64,000 nucleotides of DNA from QZLE01 sp033852075 (GTDB lineage Bacteria > Pseudomonadota > Gammaproteobacteria > QZLD01). The notes beneath the pieces are model-generated. The model was not told where the DNA came from and made no database searches. It saw only the letters and a list, made by a program, of their open reading frames with translations. A program made the translations under genes and the position numbers. Shown here in pieces: positions 62,377 through 64,000 of this stretch (positions are counted from its first letter, which is position 1; each line of letters begins with the position of its first letter). The stretch lies in assembly GCA_033852075.1 (NCBI GenBank), contig JAWSVC010000014.1:9396-73395 (forward strand), read 5' to 3'.

Positions 62377-63635
62377 TGAGTTCAGGCGCTTATTTAGAAG
62401 ATAGAGGAATGAAAAGAGTTGTTGTTACCGGTATGGCAGGTATCTCGCCAATTGGTTCAGATTGGGAAACCGTATCAAAAAATCTAAAGGATATGAATTC
62501 TGCTGTTGAATATATGGAAGAGTGGGAGCAATACGACGGACTGAATACAAAGTTGGCAGCTCCTGTAAAAGACTTCTCTAGACCTAAACATTATTCAAGA
62601 AAAGAAACTCGTAGTATGGGAAGAGTTGCCCTTATGGCAACCAGAGCTACCGAATTGGCTCTTATTGATGCAGGGTTGCTTGAAGATGAATCAATAAAAG
62701 ATGGCAAAATGGGAGTTTCATACGGATCTTGTGGTGGAACACCTGATGCGATGAAAGACTTCGGTAATATGTTGATAAATCACAATCTTGATGGTCTGAA
62801 TTCCACTAGTTATATCAAGATGATGAGTCATACTGCAGCAGTTAATATTGGTGTGTTTTTTGGATTGACAGGAAGAATAATACCAACTGCTAGTGCATGT
62901 ACTTCAGGTAGTCAGGGAATTGGTTATGCCTACGAAGCTATTAAGTTTGGTAGGCAAAAGCTTATGGTTGCAGGTGGAGCAGAGGAATTATGTCCATCAG
63001 AGGCTGCTGTATTTGATACGTTGTTTGCAACCAGTATCAAAAATGATGCCCCCAAGGCTACGCCGCGACCATTTGATAAAGATCGAGATGGATTAGTGAT
63101 AGGTGAAGGTGCCGGAACCCTTATCTTGGAAGAATATGAACATGCAAAGGCTCGTGGTGCCAATATTTATGCAGAGGTTGTTGGATTTGCATGTAATTCA
63201 GACGGTAAACACGTAACCCAGCCGCAAAAAGAAACTATGCGAAAAGTTATGGAGATGGCTCTAGAGGATGCCGGGTTATCACCAGCGGATATTGGTTATA
63301 TAAATGCTCATGGGACATCTACGGAACATGGTGATATTGCAGAATCAAATGCTACAGAAGAACTTTTTGGAAATGATATCTTGTTAAGTTCTATCAAAAG
63401 TTATACCGGTCATACGTTAGGCGCATGCGGAGTGTTAGAGGCGTGGATGAGCATCAATATGCAAAATGAAAATTGGTACGCTCCGACAATTAATCTGGAT
63501 AACATAGATGAGCGTTGCGGTAATATTGACTATATTCGTGGTGGTATCCGTGAAAATTTAGATTTTCAATATGTTATGAGTAATAACTTTGCATTTGGTG
63601 GAATAAATACTTCATTGATATTTAAAAAGGTATAA
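62376..63635 (+). CDS. apeR: Ketosynthase 2 (FabF type, ApeR-like)
   Basis: A 419-residue condensing enzyme. Cys in TASACTSGSQ, His in NAHGTSTEHGD and His in YTGHTLGACG. It starts at ATG 62376 coupled to the reductase, or at ATG 62409 (MKRVVVTGMAG), where family homology begins and AGAGGA precedes. In APE systems a second KS is proposed to act early in chain building or in starter handling. This is the last gene of the cluster; 365 bp of repeat-rich sequence follows up to the window edge. Confidence 0.95.
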   Translation: MSSGAYLEDRGMKRVVVTGMAGISPIGSDWETVSKNLKDMNSAVEYMEEWEQYDGLNTKLAAPVKDFSRPKHYSRKETRSMGRVALMATRATELALIDAGLLEDESIKDGKMGVSYGSCGGTPDAMKDFGNMLINHNLDGLNSTSYIKMMSHTAAVNIGVFFGLTGRIIPTASACTSGSQGIGYAYEAIKFGRQKLMVAGGAEELCPSEAAVFDTLFATSIKNDAPKATPRPFDKDRDGLVIGEGAGTLILEEYEHAKARGANIYAEVVGFACNSDGKHVTQPQKETMRKVMEMALEDAGLSPADIGYINAHGTSTEHGDIAESNATEELFGNDILLSSIKSYTGHTLGACGVLEAWMSINMQNENWYAPTINLDNIDERCGNIDYIRGGIRENLDFQYVMSNNFAFGGINTSLIFKKV

Positions 63636-63698
63636 AAGCTGCGTCATAAAGGTGAAGGCTTACTTCTATTCGGAGAAAATTAAAATATCACAACATAA

Positions 63699-63770
63699 CG
63701 TCATGCCGGCGAAGGCCGGCATCCAGTGCTATTAAACTAATCATAACTTTTCTGGATACCGGCATTCGCC
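63699..63770. repeat. Inverted pair of GCCGGCAT-type palindromes
   Basis: First unit: ATGCCGGC-GAAG-GCCGGCAT hairpin at 63703-63722, followed by CCAG. A partial copy in reverse orientation, CTGGATACCGGCATTCGCC, is at 63752-63770. The units agree at 17 of 19 compared bases. Repeats of this kind are common at the ends of operons. Confidence 0.75.
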
Positions 63771-63773
63771 CAC

Positions 63774-63996
63774 TAGTGTCCGGGGAAAATATTGTAGGCC
63801 TTTGGAAAACGATGTAGGGCAAGGTTTCAAAATGAAATGGGCGATTTTAAACTTAAATTTTTCAAGCTCCCTGAGCGTAGCCGAAGGGTCAAGGAAAATT
63901 TAATAGAATCAATGAGACTTCGGCCTTGGTTTATCCTGAGCGTAGCCGAAGGGCTCAGCCATCTTGATTCTATTAAATTACTTTCCCCGGACACTA
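63774..63996. mobile_element. MITE-like element with 15-bp terminal inverted repeats
   Basis: TAGTGTCCGGGGAAA (63774-63788) and TTTCCCCGGACACTA (63982-63996) are perfect inverted ends of a 223-bp stretch without a long ORF. Inside are two same-direction copies of CCTGAGCGTAGCCGAAGGG (from 63869 and 63935) and an inverted pair AATTTAATAGAATCAA / TTGATTCTATTAAATT (63897-63912 and 63964-63979). A single end at 42385-42407 is closely related. No transposase is encoded; a trans-acting one is assumed. Confidence 0.65.
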
Positions 63997-64000
63997 ATGG

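Overview
The window reads as a stretch of chromosome from an AT-rich gammaproteobacterium. The lysC-csrA-tRNA-Ser(GCU) order, a RecBC-type recombination pair, a sigma-54-type glnK-amtB unit and an aryl polyene (APE) pigment cluster all support this. The genus cannot be fixed from the sequence alone. GC content and codon usage were judged by eye, not computed.

Left part (1-18100). A leftward unit holds an apolipoprotein N-acyltransferase homologue, a TonB-dependent receptor and a CobN-like chelatase with a signal peptide that runs off the left edge; this looks like tetrapyrrole or metal-chelate uptake and processing. It is followed by a small membrane ORF and a leftward set: purple-acid-phosphatase-like enzyme, TPR membrane protein, unknown exported protein and radical SAM/SPASM enzyme. 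A three-gene operon then encodes three SPFH proteins, the first fused to a cation diffusion facilitator. A PhoA-type alkaline phosphatase is transcribed divergently.

Middle (18100-48000). A scarred stretch carries a Fic C-terminal remnant, an alpha/beta hydrolase, a decayed ORF and a 1,683-residue Ser/Thr kinase-ATPase-GAF-GGDEF protein whose codon use looks foreign. It abuts the 3' end of tRNA-Ser(GCU). Then come csrA, lysC, a GNAT enzyme, recC-recB (no recD adjacent), a hybrid histidine kinase, a GAF-GGDEF cyclase and asnS. A repeat-rich 750-bp gap follows, then a secreted beta-lactamase-fold protein with three Cys-containing repeats, glnK-amtB behind a sigma-54-type promoter, and a Sel1-repeat protein.

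Right part (48027-63635). A compact run of 17 rightward genes forms an apparently complete APE cluster: chain-length-factor-like protein, two acyltransferases, two acyl carrier proteins, a ligase-dehydratase fusion, glycosyltransferase, an aromatic ammonia-lyase homologue, thioesterase, LolA-like carrier, RND/MMPL exporter, lipoprotein, ketosynthase, dehydratase, ketoreductase and second ketosynthase. The ammonia-lyase would supply an arylacrylate starter, the ligase would load it on an acyl carrier protein, the type II PKS would extend and dehydrate it, and the transferases, LolA-like protein, exporter and lipoprotein would attach and deliver the pigment to the outer membrane.

The most unusual points are the CDF-SPFH fusion, the exported CobN-like protein, the uncharacterised radical SAM neighbourhood, the dehydratase active site that appears split between two proteins, and a palindromic repeat that has inserted in frame in the signal-peptide region of the LolA-like gene. 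The window ends in a MITE-like element with nested repeats.
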